58,118 nt of DNA from Intrasporangium sp. (GTDB lineage: Bacteria; Actinomycetota; Actinomycetes; Actinomycetales; Dermatophilaceae): the NCBI RefSeq assembly GCF_030452765.1, contig NZ_JAKDLO010000003.1:1-58118 (forward strand). The letters run 5' to 3'. Below the pieces are notes generated by a model. The model made no database searches, was not told the DNA's origin, and saw nothing but the letters and a program-made list of their open reading frames with translations. The position numbers and the translations under genes were made by a program. Positions 10,579 to 19,645 of this stretch are shown here, in pieces; position 1 is the stretch's first letter, and every line of letters begins with the position of its first letter.

Positions 10579-12312
10579 GACCCCGTCCCTGCACTCGTGA
10601 TCGAAGAGCGCCTTGGAGAGCACTCGGGTCATGTCCTGCGGCTTGGGCGCCGAGTAGAAGTTGGAGTTCGTCATCCGGGAGATGTCCGTCAGCGACGTCG
10701 CATCGACGTCGAGCCCGATCCCGATCGTCATCACGGCCACTGGGCGCTTCGGGTCCGCCGCGCGGACGATGTTGTCCTTGAGCTGCCGGAGCGAGATGCC
10801 CTTCGGGTCCTCGTTCTTGCCGTCCGTGAGCACGACGACGGCGTTGACCCGCGTCGGGTCGTAGCCCTGCTGGACCCGTCGGTACGCGGCCCAGATCGTG
10901 TCGTATAGCCCGGTCCCGCCGCCGACGTACCTCGAGAGGGAGGCCGCCGCGACCGCGACCGCCTTGCGGTGGGCGGCGTCAGTGAGCAACCTGATCGGCG
11001 CCAGCTCGCGGTAGTCCGCGCCACCTCGACCGATGCCGATCGAGAAGGCCCACACGCCGAGGTCCGTGTCCTTTGGCAGGGCGCGCAGGGCGATCCCGGC
11101 GGCCTCCTGGGTGACCGCGATCCGGGTCGAGCCGCCGACCTTCTCCCGCATCGACCCGGAGACGTCGAAGACCGACAGGATGCGGAAGCCGACCGTCGCC
11201 GCCTGCCACGTGTCGGCGGCAGCCGCGACCTGGACTTCGCTCGGCGTCACGCCGATCCGGATGGTGCCGACTCCGCCGGTCACAGTGGGCACGGGCGTGC
11301 CCACAGATGCCGGCCGCAGCCCGTGCTCGGCGAGGATCTTCGCCGCCTCTGGCGTGAAGAGGTAGCGGCGCAGCGACTCGACGGCGGCCGACCGGGACCG
11401 ATCGGTCGTGACGTTGACCAGGGAGTACTCGAACGGCGGGGTCCCCTCGGTCGGCACCACCGGGACCATCGGCTGATCAGGGTGGGCCTTGTCGTAGGCG
11501 AGCAGGGCCGCCTCGGATACCGGGAATGCCGCCGACTCGGTCGGCCTCGCCCTGAACGCCGCGAAGAGGTCTTCTGTCGAGGGGGCCGTCGTCCGGGCCA
11601 GCCTCTTGATCGTGGCCGCCCCCGAGGCGCCATCCAGGGTCGGCAGCGCCGCCGTGAGGGCGAGCATGCCGGCCGTTGTGGAGCGCGGGTCGCTGAAGCG
11701 CGTCGGCACCGCGCCAGACACGAGCTCCGACCACTGGGGCGTGCCGGGCAGCGACGCCGCGCCCTGCGGGGACATCGCTATGACGAGTGGGCTGCGGGCA
11801 AACGGTGGTGTGTGCGTGGCATCGATGCCGGCCGCGGCGTTGACCCGGTCGACCCAGCGAGGAGAGTCGGGGATCCAGGCGTCGGGACGGTTCGGTTGGG
11901 TCTTACCGAGCCCGAGGATGGACTCGACCGGGTTGTGCGCCGTGACCACGAAGTTCACGCAGGGTGCGTCCGCGGTGGCTGCGTAGGCACGGGTGAGGTC
12001 GGTGGCCGCCGCCTCCATGGCGGACGAGGCCCACACGGTGACCGAGGTGTGCGTCGGGCAGGTCTTGACCGGGGCCGCTGCCACCTTCGCTGGTGGGGCG
12101 GAGAGGGAGCCAGGTGCCGCGTCCGAGTTGCTCCACGTCAGGAAGCCCGCGACGACAGCGACCATGACGGCCAGGCTGGTCGCTGCGGCACTCCTGCGCC
12201 GCCGGACGCGGGCGATGCGTGCCTCGGCCGCCCGGTGCGCCGCGCGGCTCTGCGGGACGCCCCGCTCAGGTGGCCCGGTCTGGCCATCGGGGACCCTGTC
12301 GTCGTCAGTCAC
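10570..12312 (-). CDS. Membrane-anchored solute-binding/VWA domain protein
   Basis: A 580-residue protein. A basic cytoplasmic N-terminus (~55 residues, ending RVRRRRSAAA) leads to one membrane helix (ATSLAVMVAVVAGFLTW). An extracellular solute-binding-like region (~90-350) follows, then a VWA domain (~380-570) with the metal-dependent adhesion motif FDVSGSM (Asp-x-Ser-x-Ser type) and VVVLTDGKNED. Such proteins bind ligands or partner proteins outside the cell; the partner is unknown. GTG 12312 is chosen because GAAGGGAAAG precedes it; the frame is open further upstream without a ribosome-binding site. The last residues CRDGVC could form a disulfide. Confidence 0.85.
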   Translation of the reverse strand: MTDDDRVPDGQTGPPERGVPQSRAAHRAAEARIARVRRRRSAAATSLAVMVAVVAGFLTWSNSDAAPGSLSAPPAKVAAAPVKTCPTHTSVTVWASSAMEAAATDLTRAYAATADAPCVNFVVTAHNPVESILGLGKTQPNRPDAWIPDSPRWVDRVNAAAGIDATHTPPFARSPLVIAMSPQGAASLPGTPQWSELVSGAVPTRFSDPRSTTAGMLALTAALPTLDGASGAATIKRLARTTAPSTEDLFAAFRARPTESAAFPVSEAALLAYDKAHPDQPMVPVVPTEGTPPFEYSLVNVTTDRSRSAAVESLRRYLFTPEAAKILAEHGLRPASVGTPVPTVTGGVGTIRIGVTPSEVQVAAAADTWQAATVGFRILSVFDVSGSMREKVGGSTRIAVTQEAAGIALRALPKDTDLGVWAFSIGIGRGGADYRELAPIRLLTDAAHRKAVAVAAASLSRYVGGGTGLYDTIWAAYRRVQQGYDPTRVNAVVVLTDGKNEDPKGISLRQLKDNIVRAADPKRPVAVMTIGIGLDVDATSLTDISRMTNSNFYSAPKPQDMTRVLSKALFDHECRDGVCV

Positions 12313-12466
12313 GGCTTTCCCTTCACGGGTCAGCAACGATCCGGGTGGTGCGCGCCGTCTCGTTGGTCGAATGTGTTCCCCCGTCAGACAGACCAGAGTG
12401 GCGATCACATCCAAAAATACTCGCTTACGGCGCGGTAGCCGTCGCGGATGTCCCTGCCCGGGCTCC

Positions 12467-13384
12467 TCATCCGTCCAGATCGTTGCGGCCGGGGGCATAG
12501 GCACCCGCCCGGGCCACGGTCAACGCTGCCGTCTTGAGTGCCCGCTCGACGGCCGGGACGACCTCGTCCAGCGTGGCCCCGCGCAGCCGCTCCCGGGCCT
12601 CGCGAGACCCCAGCAGGTCGGCATCGATCAGCCCCGAGATCAAGCCCGCCATGAATGAGTCGCCCGCCCCCACCGTGTCGACGAGGTGCACCGCAGCCGC
12701 CGGGAGTCGGGTCATCTCGCCCGACACGCTGCAGCGGACGAAGGCGCCGGCCGCACCGAGGGTGACGACGACGATCGCCGGCCCGAGGGCGGCCCATTCC
12801 TTGGCGACCTGCTCCACGCTCGAGCCGGGCGAGAGCCAGGCAAGGTCCTCGTCGCTCGCTTTGACCACGTCGGCAAGGGCGAGTGCGGCGGCGACGGCTG
12901 CCCGGGCTTCCTCCAGCGTCATCAGCGCTGGCCGGAGGTTGGGGTCGTACGAGACAGTCGCACCAGCCTGGTGTGCGAGCGCGAGAAACTGTCGCACGGC
13001 CAAGGCCCCGGGCTGCAGGACGGCGCCGATGCTGCCGGTGTGGACGTGTCCGTGCGACCCCGGAGCCGGGAAGGTCTCGGGTGCCCACTCGAGGTCGAAC
13101 GTGTAGGTCGCGGACCCGCGCTCGTCAAGCAGGGCGTGGGCGACCGGGGTGGACGCAGCCCCGTGCGAGCCGGGAGTCAGCGCGACGCCCCGTGAGCGGC
13201 ATACCTGCTCGATGCGGGCGCCGTGGGCGTCCACGCCGAGCCACGTCGCAAGCTCGACGTCGTGGCCGAGCGCGGCGAGACCGAAGGCGACGTTTGCCGG
13301 GCTGCCGCCGACGTGCTCCGCGACGGCCCCACCAGGGCTCGTCACCTCGTCGATGAGTGCCTCGCCGACAGCGAGCGTCCGCAC
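12467..13384 (-). CDS. PfkB-family carbohydrate kinase (fructokinase-like)
   Basis: A ribokinase-fold sugar kinase of 305 residues. The N-terminal sugar-binding signature GGSPANVAFGLAALG and the C-terminal catalytic/anion-hole motif DTVGAGDSFMAGL (the Asp of GAGD is the catalytic base) are intact. The start is GTG 13384, 5 nt after a GAGGAG that overlaps the end of glpX; GTG 13390 is an alternative. Pairing with fructose-1,6-bisphosphatase suggests fructose as substrate, but PfkB kinases cannot be assigned by sequence alone. Confidence 0.88.
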   Translation of the reverse strand: MRTLAVGEALIDEVTSPGGAVAEHVGGSPANVAFGLAALGHDVELATWLGVDAHGARIEQVCRSRGVALTPGSHGAASTPVAHALLDERGSATYTFDLEWAPETFPAPGSHGHVHTGSIGAVLQPGALAVRQFLALAHQAGATVSYDPNLRPALMTLEEARAAVAAALALADVVKASDEDLAWLSPGSSVEQVAKEWAALGPAIVVVTLGAAGAFVRCSVSGEMTRLPAAAVHLVDTVGAGDSFMAGLISGLIDADLLGSREARERLRGATLDEVVPAVERALKTAALTVARAGAYAPGRNDLDG

Positions 13385-13386
13385 TC

Positions 13387-14379
13387 TCACTCCTCGATCA
13401 TGTCGGGGGAACCGAACCACCCGGGTCGACTGAAGTTGTGCTCGCTCTCGATCGTGCGGATCGTGCCGCTACGCGAGCGCATGACGAGCGAGTGGGTGCG
13501 GGCGGAGTTGCTGCCGTATCGCACTCCGCGAAGCAGCTCGCCGTCCGTGATCCCGGTCGCCACAAAGTAGCAGTCGCCCTTGACGAGGTCGTCCGTCGAA
13601 AGCACGCGGTCGAGATCGTGCCCGGCGTCGAGGGCCTTCTGGCGCTCCTCGTCGTCCTTGGGCCAGAGCTTGCCCTGGATGACCCCCCCGACGCACTTGA
13701 TGGCGCAGGCGGCAATGATGCCCTCGGGAGTGCCGCCGACGCCGAGGAGCAGGTCGACGCCGGTGTTGGGGCGGGCCGCCATGACGGCGCCCGCGACATC
13801 GCCGTCGGTGATGTAGCGGATCCGGGCGCCGCTATCGCGCACCTCGTTGGCCAGGTGCTCGTGCCGAGGCCGGTCGAGGATGACGACGGTGACGTCGGCG
13901 GCCGTCTCGCGCTTGGCCTTGGCGATGCGCCGGATGTTCTCCGCCACGGGCAGCCGGATGTCGACGACCTCGGCAGCCTCGGGGCCGGTCGCGAGCTTGT
14001 CCATGTAGAAGACGGCCGACGGGTCGTACATGGCGCCTCGGACGGCGACGGCCATGACGGAGACGGCGTTGGGCATGCCCTTGGCCGTCAGGGTCGTGCC
14101 GTCGATGGGGTCGACCGCGACGTCGTACTCGAGTCCGGTGCCGTCGCCGACGTGCTCGCCGTTGAAGAGCATCGGGGCGTTGTCCTTCTCGCCCTCGCCG
14201 ATGACGACGATGCCGTTCATGCTCACCGTGGAGATCATCGCCCGCATCGCCTCCACCGCGGCGCCGTCGGCCTTGTTCTTCTCGCCGCGTCCGACCCAGC
14301 GGCCGCCGGCCATGGCTGCCGCCTCCGTGACCCGGACGAGCTCGAGGGCGAGGTTGCGATCGGGAGTGCTGGCTCTCAT
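13387..14379 (-). CDS. glpX: Class II fructose-1,6-bisphosphatase
   Basis: A 330-residue GlpX enzyme that dephosphorylates fructose-1,6-bisphosphate in gluconeogenesis, using divalent metal. Signature segments are [28 protein letters not shown] (metal ligands), [12 protein letters not shown] (metal and phosphate binding) and LGVGGTPEG. Length is normal for actinobacteria. It is transcribed ahead of the PfkB kinase, overlapping or abutting it, so the two form one operon. It is divergent from the DUF4245 gene, as in mycobacteria (recalled order). Confidence 0.96.
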   Translation of the reverse strand: MRASTPDRNLALELVRVTEAAAMAGGRWVGRGEKNKADGAAVEAMRAMISTVSMNGIVVIGEGEKDNAPMLFNGEHVGDGTGLEYDVAVDPIDGTTLTAKGMPNAVSVMAVAVRGAMYDPSAVFYMDKLATGPEAAEVVDIRLPVAENIRRIAKAKRETAADVTVVILDRPRHEHLANEVRDSGARIRYITDGDVAGAVMAARPNTGVDLLLGVGGTPEGIIAACAIKCVGGVIQGKLWPKDDEERQKALDAGHDLDRVLSTDDLVKGDCYFVATGITDGELLRGVRYGSNSARTHSLVMRSRSGTIRTIESEHNFSRPGWFGSPDMIEE

Positions 14380-14476
14380 CTTCGAGTCCTGTCGGTGCGG
14401 CGGCGGGTCGCACCAACTCTAGCGGTGTGCCGCAGGACGGTTTGGTCTCCTTCGCGGCGTCGGGGAGGATGGCCCG

Positions 14477-15040
14477 GTGAGCACTCCGCAACCGCAACGC
14501 AGCGCCTACTCGATGGGCTCCCTGCCCAACATGGTGCGCTCGATGCTCGTTCTCGGGGTCATCGTGGCGGCCCTCATCGCGATCGTCCCGCGGGTCAGCC
14601 ATGTCGACCGGCCGGCGGTCGACGCGGCGGGGAAGGGGGCGTATGTCGCCGAGCAGACCGGTTGGCCGGTCGAGCTGCCGACGGGGCTCGGCGCAGACTG
14701 GGTGCCGACGGTGGCCAGCGACTCGCCGATGACCGACAAGGTGCGCACCTTCACGACGGTGTGGTCGACGCCGGACGATGCACACGTCGCGCTCAAGGAG
14801 GCTGTCGACGTGACCCCGGGATGGTTGTCCCGGTCGGTCAACGACGGGACGCGATCCGGTGAGGTGCAGATCGGGTCACGCACCTGGGCGCGCTACGTCA
14901 TCGGGGACCACGACGAGTTTGCCTACGCCCTGAACGGGTCCGGTGCGACCGGCCTGACGATCACCGCGACGACGACCGGGTCCGAAGCTGAGCTGCGGAC
15001 CTTCCTGGCCGCCCTCGAGCGGGTCGAGCCCGCCGGCTGA
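14477..15040 (+). CDS. DUF4245 membrane-anchored protein
   Basis: A 187-residue protein of the actinobacterial DUF4245 family, function unknown. A short cytoplasmic tail is followed by one membrane helix (residues ~22-40, SMLVLGVIVAALIAIV) and an extracytoplasmic domain of about 140 residues containing GWPVELPTGLGADW and RTWARYVIGDHDEFAYAL. GTG 14477 follows GGGGAGGAT. The location between glpX and xseB is conserved across actinobacteria. Confidence 0.88.
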   Translation: MSTPQPQRSAYSMGSLPNMVRSMLVLGVIVAALIAIVPRVSHVDRPAVDAAGKGAYVAEQTGWPVELPTGLGADWVPTVASDSPMTDKVRTFTTVWSTPDDAHVALKEAVDVTPGWLSRSVNDGTRSGEVQIGSRTWARYVIGDHDEFAYALNGSGATGLTITATTTGSEAELRTFLAALERVEPAG

Positions 15041-15099
15041 CCATCCCGGCCCGCGGTCGGGAGCACCGTGGTCGGGAGCGTGGAACGCGCCTCGAGTCC

Positions 15100-15420
15100 T
15101 CACTCGTCGAAGACGGCGTCGTCGGCGCGTAGCTCGCTGTCGGTTCGTGCAGTGCCGGCAGGCTCAGCGGGACCGGCGGCGCCTAGGGCCTCTGCCGGCG
15201 CGGGGCGGGTGGCCCGCTCGATCTCGGCCTGCGCCCCGTCGAGCCACTGTTGGCAGTGCGCGGCCAGAGCCTCGCCTCGGCGCCACAGCTGCATCGAGTC
15301 CTCGAGTGGGGCTTGGCCGGCCTCGAGCTTGGCCACGACGGCGATCAGCTCCTCGCGGGCCTGCTCGTAGCGCAGGCCCGCGATGTCGGGGAAGGCGGAC
15401 GTGTCGGTCATGGGGGTCAC
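15100..15420 (-). CDS. xseB: Exodeoxyribonuclease VII small subunit
   Basis: XseB is the small subunit of exonuclease VII, which degrades single-stranded DNA in repair. The 106-residue frame has the typical helical hairpin (YEQAREELIAVVAKLEAGQAPLEDSMQLWRRGEAL, in two stretches) in its first 70 residues and a poorly conserved, Ala/Pro-rich tail of ~35 residues. It can start at GTG 15420, overlapping the xseA stop (15417-15419), or at ATG 15411; overlap with xseA argues for coupling. Confidence 0.92.
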   Translation of the reverse strand: MTPMTDTSAFPDIAGLRYEQAREELIAVVAKLEAGQAPLEDSMQLWRRGEALAAHCQQWLDGAQAEIERATRPAPAEALGAAGPAEPAGTARTDSELRADDAVFDE

Positions 15421-16772
15421 CCTGTTCCGCGGCCGGCGGTCGGCCGCTTGCGTCGGTTGCGTGCGGGGGTGGATGCGTCTGGGGCCGTGCCGCGGGCCCG
15501 GCTATGGACATTCGGATGCTGCTCGTCGTTGCCGGCGGTCATCTCCGCGACTGGCCGGACGCCGAAGTCGCCTCGGGCGACTCTCACTCGCAAGAGCTCC
15601 TCGACGGCGATGTCGGCCTGGTCCATGACGATGCGGCCGTCCTGGTGCTGGACGACGGCATACCCGCGCTCGAGCGTCGACTGGGGGGAGAGCGCGGTGA
15701 CCTGGCGCAGCAGGTGCATGGTCTGGTCGGCGGCGCGGTGCAAACGTGCCTGGATGCGGGCGTCGGCACGCGCGCAGAGCGCCTCGATCTCGGCGCGGCG
15801 CAGTCGCACGAGGGCGACCGGATCGGCCATGACGGGGCGGCTGGTCACCGTCCGGACGGACCGGCGCTCCTCGTCGACGCGTCGCGCCAGTGACTGTCGC
15901 ATCCGCGCTCGACCGGCCGCGATGGTCGCGTGCTCCTGTGCCGCGTCGGGAACGAGCCGCTTGCCGGCATCCGTCGGGGTGGAGGCACGCCAGTCCGCCA
16001 CGAGGTCGAGCAGCGGCTGGTCCACCTCGTGCCCGATGGCGCTGATGACGGGGGTGCGGGTCTGCGCCACGGCGCGGACCATCGCCTCGTTCGAGAAGGG
16101 CAGGAGCTCTTCCAGGGCGCCGCCGCCGCGCGCGATGACGATGACGTCGACGGCCCGGTCGGCGTCGAGCTCACGCAGCGCTGTGACGACCTCGGTCACG
16201 GCGCTCGTGCCTTGAACCGCCACCTCGCGGATCTCGAAACGGACCGCGGGCCACCGGCGGCGGGCGTTCTCGACGACGTCGCGCTCGGCGGCCGAGCTGC
16301 GGCCGGTGATGAGCCCGACCAGGCCCGGTAGGAAGGGGATCGGCCGCTTGCGCTCGCGGGCGAAGAGCCCCTCGGCGGCCAGGGTCCGCTTGAGGATCTC
16401 GATACGGGCCAGCAGGTCGCCGATGCCGACGGGCCGGATCTGACGGGCCTCGAGCTGGAGGGTGCCGCGCTTGGTCCAGAAGGTCGGCTTGGCCTGCAGG
16501 ACGACCCGGGCCCCCTGGCTGAGGGGGACCGGCATCGCGTTGACGGCGTTCACCGAGACCGAGACGGACAGCGACATGTCGACGTCGGGATCGCGCAAGG
16601 TGAGGAACGCCGTCGCCCCCCGTGAGTTGAGCTGGACGACCTGCCCCTCGACCCAGAGCTGGCTCATCCGGTCGACGTAGTCGGAGATCTTCAGGCTGAG
16701 CACGCGAACCGGCCACGGTTGCTCCGGGGTCGTGTCGGCCGCCTTCTCCGGCAGTGGGTTCGTCACGCTCAC
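15417..16772 (-). CDS. xseA: Exodeoxyribonuclease VII large subunit
   Basis: A 451-residue catalytic subunit of exonuclease VII. An N-terminal OB-fold binds single-stranded DNA ([22 protein letters not shown]). The catalytic region includes [31 protein letters not shown] and [14 protein letters not shown] coiled-coil and the end motif ERGYAVV follow. GTG 16772 gives the usual start; it has no ribosome-binding site but a TATCGT -10-like box ends 7 nt upstream, fitting leaderless expression. The frame is open further upstream, antisense to ispH, and that part is rejected. The promoter lies in a 19-bp tandem-repeat spacer. Confidence 0.95.
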   Translation of the reverse strand: MSVTNPLPEKAADTTPEQPWPVRVLSLKISDYVDRMSQLWVEGQVVQLNSRGATAFLTLRDPDVDMSLSVSVSVNAVNAMPVPLSQGARVVLQAKPTFWTKRGTLQLEARQIRPVGIGDLLARIEILKRTLAAEGLFARERKRPIPFLPGLVGLITGRSSAAERDVVENARRRWPAVRFEIREVAVQGTSAVTEVVTALRELDADRAVDVIVIARGGGALEELLPFSNEAMVRAVAQTRTPVISAIGHEVDQPLLDLVADWRASTPTDAGKRLVPDAAQEHATIAAGRARMRQSLARRVDEERRSVRTVTSRPVMADPVALVRLRRAEIEALCARADARIQARLHRAADQTMHLLRQVTALSPQSTLERGYAVVQHQDGRIVMDQADIAVEELLRVRVARGDFGVRPVAEMTAGNDEQHPNVHSRARGTAPDASTPARNRRKRPTAGRGTG

Positions 16773-16779
16773 GCGAGCA

Positions 16780-16785
16780 ACGATA
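16780..16785 (-). promoter_or_regulatory. -10 box for leaderless xseA
   Basis: TATCGT on the minus strand, 7 nt before the GTG start at 16772, with no ribosome-binding site in between. Confidence 0.5.
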
Positions 16786-16821
16786 GGTGCCGGGGCAGAC
16801 AGCGTGTCGCGCCGGGCCGGC

Positions 16822-16916
16822 GAGCGCGGGCCGGGGCGGCGAGCGCGGGCCGGGGCGGCGAGCGCTCGCTGGGAGCTGGAGCGCGGGCCGGGGCGGCGAG
16901 CGCGGGCCGAGGCCCG
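16822..16916. repeat. Five 19-bp tandem repeats in the xseA-ispH divergent spacer
   Basis: The unit GAGCGCGGGCCGGGGCGGC is exact at 16822-16840, 16841-16859 and 16879-16897. A degenerate copy lies at 16860-16878 and a partial copy at 16898-16916. The period is exactly 19 bp throughout. The array lies between the -10 boxes of the two divergent genes, where activators or repressors would bind, and is extremely G+C rich. Confidence 0.85.
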
Positions 16917-16940
16917 CCCAGGTCGTCCGCGCCACGCACG

Positions 16941-16946
16941 TACGAT
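16941..16946 (+). promoter_or_regulatory. -10 box for leaderless ispH
   Basis: TACGAT ends 6 nt before the ATG at 16953, with no ribosome-binding site between them. This spacing puts the transcription start on or next to the A of ATG. Confidence 0.6.
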
Positions 16947-16952
16947 GGACGC

Positions 16953-17972
16953 ATGCCTGAGCCCGAGAAGAAGGTCCTGCTCGCCGCCCCACGCGGCTAC
17001 TGCGCCGGCGTCGACCGGGCCGTCGTCACGGTCGAGAAGGCACTCGAGCTCTATGGCCCGCCGGTCTACGTGCGCAAGCAGATCGTGCACAACAAGCACG
17101 TCGTCACCACGCTGGAGAAGCGCGGAGCGATCTTCGTCGACGAGACCGACGAGGTCCCCGAGGGCGCGACGGTCATCTTCTCGGCTCACGGGGTGGCTCC
17201 CGTCGTCCACGAGGAGGCCCGAGCCCGCCACCTCAAGACGATCGACGCCACCTGCCCGCTCGTCACCAAGGTGCATCGCGAGGCGCTCCGCTATGCCGAC
17301 TCGGACTACGACATCCTGCTCGTCGGACACGAGGGACACGAGGAGGTCGTCGGCACCGCCGGCGAGGCACCCGAGCACATCCAGCTCGTCGGCGGGCCCG
17401 ACGACGTCGACACGGTCACGGTCCGGGATCCGGAGAAGGTCGTCTGGCTGTCCCAGACGACCCTCTCGGTAGACGAGACGATGGCGATCGTCAGACGGCT
17501 CAAGGAGCGGTTCCCGGCGCTGCAGAGCCCGCCCTCCGACGACATCTGCTACGCGACGCAGAACCGTCAGGGAGCCGTCAAGCAGATGGCCGAGGACACC
17601 GACCTCATGATCGTCGTCGGCTCGCGCAACTCCTCGAACTCGGTCCGTCTCGTCGAGGTCGCACTCGAGCACGGGGCCGGGGCCGGGCATCTCGTCGACT
17701 ACGCCGACGAGATCGACGAAGCATGGCTCGAGGGCGTCTGCACGGTCGGCGTCACCTCGGGTGCGAGCGTCCCCGAGGTCCTCGTCCGGGACGTGCTCGA
17801 ATGGCTGGCCGACCGTGGTTTCGACGCCGTCGAGCCGGTCGTGGCCGCCGAGGAGTCGCTCCTGTTCGCCCTGCCCAAGGAGCTGCGCCGCGACATCAAG
17901 CAGGCGTCCGGCCACCAGCCGGGGAAGGTCCGTCATGATGCCGCGTTCGAGGACGTCGGCTCCCTGCACTGA
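16953..17972 (+). CDS. ispH: 4-hydroxy-3-methylbut-2-enyl diphosphate reductase
   Basis: IspH (LytB) catalyses the last step of the MEP pathway, making IPP and DMAPP with a [4Fe-4S] cluster. The 339-residue protein has the three cluster cysteines: [10 protein letters not shown] (Cys17), DATCPLV (Cys101) and [11 protein letters not shown] (Cys199). Substrate-binding motifs IVHNKHV, SAHGV and [10 protein letters not shown] are present. The start is ATG 16953 with a leaderless promoter. The C-terminal ~30 residues extend past the family core. It is divergent from xseA. Confidence 0.97.
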   Translation: MPEPEKKVLLAAPRGYCAGVDRAVVTVEKALELYGPPVYVRKQIVHNKHVVTTLEKRGAIFVDETDEVPEGATVIFSAHGVAPVVHEEARARHLKTIDATCPLVTKVHREALRYADSDYDILLVGHEGHEEVVGTAGEAPEHIQLVGGPDDVDTVTVRDPEKVVWLSQTTLSVDETMAIVRRLKERFPALQSPPSDDICYATQNRQGAVKQMAEDTDLMIVVGSRNSSNSVRLVEVALEHGAGAGHLVDYADEIDEAWLEGVCTVGVTSGASVPEVLVRDVLEWLADRGFDAVEPVVAAEESLLFALPKELRRDIKQASGHQPGKVRHDAAFEDVGSLH

Positions 17973-18003
17973 GGTGTGTGCCGGCGCCGGCGTGTGACGA
18001 CGA

Positions 18004-18064
18004 CCCAGGCCCCTCCTGGGACCGGGGTTGGCGGGCCAGGACCGGTGTTGTCCGGCCCTGGCCC
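18004..18064. terminator. Paired hairpins after ispH
   Basis: A small stem (CCCAGG 18004-18009 with CCTGGG 18015-18020) is followed by a stronger one (GGGCCAGG 18033-18040 with CCTGGCCC 18057-18064, with an inner CCGG pair). They lie between convergent ispH and the cutinase-like gene and probably act in both directions. Confidence 0.55.
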
Positions 18065-18102
18065 ACCCCGGGCCCGAGCATCCCCCTCATGCCATGCTCG
18101 AG

Positions 18103-18843
18103 TCAGGCGCGGTTTGCGACGTGGTAGCCGATGAGCCACGCCCCGGAGAAGCCCCCGATCGGCGAGTAGGTCGACCCGGTGTAGCCGGTGTGCTGCTTCG
18201 CTGCCCCGCCCACGTACCCGAGCGAGTCGACGAGGCGGTGGGAGGCGCAGACGCGATCCCCCTTGTTGCACACGTCGTAGACGAAGACCCCGCTCGGCCA
18301 CGACGCGCGCTGGCCGAACATCCCCCCGCGGCTGCGATCGCCGGTCACGCTGCCAGTCAGACGCGGGTTCATCATCGGGTCGCCGATGAGCCCCACACCC
18401 TGCAGGTGCCCCCGCCGGCCGGCCGACATCCCGACGACGACGTCACCGACTATGTGGGCGCCTTGTGAGTAGCCGAGCAGGGCGATCTTGGTCGACGGAC
18501 AGGAGGCGATGTAGGTGTTGATCTTCGCCTTGAGAGCGGCCCGACCTCTTGGCATCGAGTCCAGGAAGTAGCGCACGTCCCCGGTTGCCGGGTAGGTGAC
18601 GTACTCGCTGGTGACCTTGTTCCAGCCCTTCCTGGCGGCGAACGCACCGAGCGCGGTGGGCAGCTGGGTCCCCATCGTTCCCTTGCTGCCTCCGTCGTCC
18701 GTGCCGCGGACCATGATGACCGTGAAGGCGCGGCAGGTCACTGCCTGCGCCGGCGGAGCGGTCATCACCATGGTGCCTGTGGCCGCCATAGCTGTTGCGA
18801 CGGCCACAGACTGGCCACGTCGGATGAGCTCGCGGCGCCCCAT
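18103..18843 (-). CDS. Secreted cutinase-like serine hydrolase
   Basis: A 246-residue alpha/beta hydrolase of the cutinase family, probably acting on ester bonds of lipids or polyesters outside the cell. A signal peptide with arginine pairs (RRELIRRG) and a cleavage-like APPAQA ends near residue 34. The nucleophile elbow is GYSQGAH (Ser126). Asp196 and His218 complete the triad by position (GDRVC, KQHTG). Cysteines 37/115 and 192/199 fit the two family disulfides. ATG 18843 is preceded by GGGGAGAGG; the frame stays open upstream but that part lacks a signal sequence. The substrate is unknown. Confidence 0.87.
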   Translation of the reverse strand: MGRRELIRRGQSVAVATAMAATGTMVMTAPPAQAVTCRAFTVIMVRGTDDGGSKGTMGTQLPTALGAFAARKGWNKVTSEYVTYPATGDVRYFLDSMPRGRAALKAKINTYIASCPSTKIALLGYSQGAHIVGDVVVGMSAGRRGHLQGVGLIGDPMMNPRLTGSVTGDRSRGGMFGQRASWPSGVFVYDVCNKGDRVCASHRLVDSLGYVGGAAKQHTGYTGSTYSPIGGFSGAWLIGYHVANRA

Positions 18844-18940
18844 CCGAACCCATCCTCTCCCCAGGTCCACTCTGCGCGGATCGGCTTGGTACCACGGTGC
18901 CAAGAGCAGGGTGGGCGGCGTAACCCCCGATAATGGGGGG

Positions 18941-19645
18941 TCACTCGTCGTCGAAGAGGTCCCCGGGCCCGATGCCGACGGCCCGCTCGATGTCGCCCGG
19001 GCTCGTGTCACGTAGGTAGTGGCGCAGTTTCACACAGGCGGCCTGATAGTGCTCCCGGGCCACGCCCTCGGTGATGTACAGCGTCGCGGCGAGGTCCTTC
19101 CAGTGCCGCCCGCGGGCACGCGCCGAGATGACCTGCCGCTGCCGTGGGCTGAGCTCGAGTGTGGCGCCACGCCGGTCGAGCAGCTCGGTGAGCCCGACCA
19201 GGGATTGGGTGACGACGACCTGACCCTGCCGGATGTCGCGCACGGCCTGGACGGCGACCTCTGGCGGGTCGGACTTGTGCACGACGCCGTCGGCGCCTGC
19301 CCTCAGACAGAGAGCAAGGACCAGGGAGCGCCGTTCGTCGGTGTAGATGCAGATCCGATAGCCGAGGTCACGCACGGTGCGAATCGCTGCCCGGCCCTGC
19401 TTGGCCGACGATGGAGCCTGCGGCTCAGGACGCCGCAGTAGCAGGTCGAGGACGACGACGTCGCAAGCGACCGGATGAGCCTCGAAGTCCTCGACGGCGG
19501 CATACGTGGCGATGACGTCGAGACCGGGGTGAACGGTGGCGAAACCGCCTCGGATCACGGTGCTGTCGTCGATCACGACGACTCGGGGTGGGCCGGCTCC
19601 CTCGCCGTGGTCGCTCGTCTCAGCCACGGCGGTGGGTCCCGCCAC
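18941..19645 (-). CDS. LuxR/NarL-type response regulator
   Basis: A ~234-residue two-component response regulator. The receiver domain has the acidic pair in VVVIDDSTVIRGG, a likely phospho-Asp in CDVVVLDLLL and the conserved Lys in VVHKSDPP. The C-terminal LuxR helix-turn-helix begins LSPRQRQVISARARGRHWK. Its recognition part (YITEGVAREHYQAACVKL) departs from the usual EGTVKNHL text, so DNA binding may be unusual. It follows the histidine kinase gene and overlaps it by up to 26 nt. The start is GTG 19645 or GTG 19627; no ribosome-binding site decides between them. Confidence 0.88.
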   Translation of the reverse strand: MAGPTAVAETSDHGEGAGPPRVVVIDDSTVIRGGFATVHPGLDVIATYAAVEDFEAHPVACDVVVLDLLLRRPEPQAPSSAKQGRAAIRTVRDLGYRICIYTDERRSLVLALCLRAGADGVVHKSDPPEVAVQAVRDIRQGQVVVTQSLVGLTELLDRRGATLELSPRQRQVISARARGRHWKDLAATLYITEGVAREHYQAACVKLRHYLRDTSPGDIERAVGIGPGDLFDDE

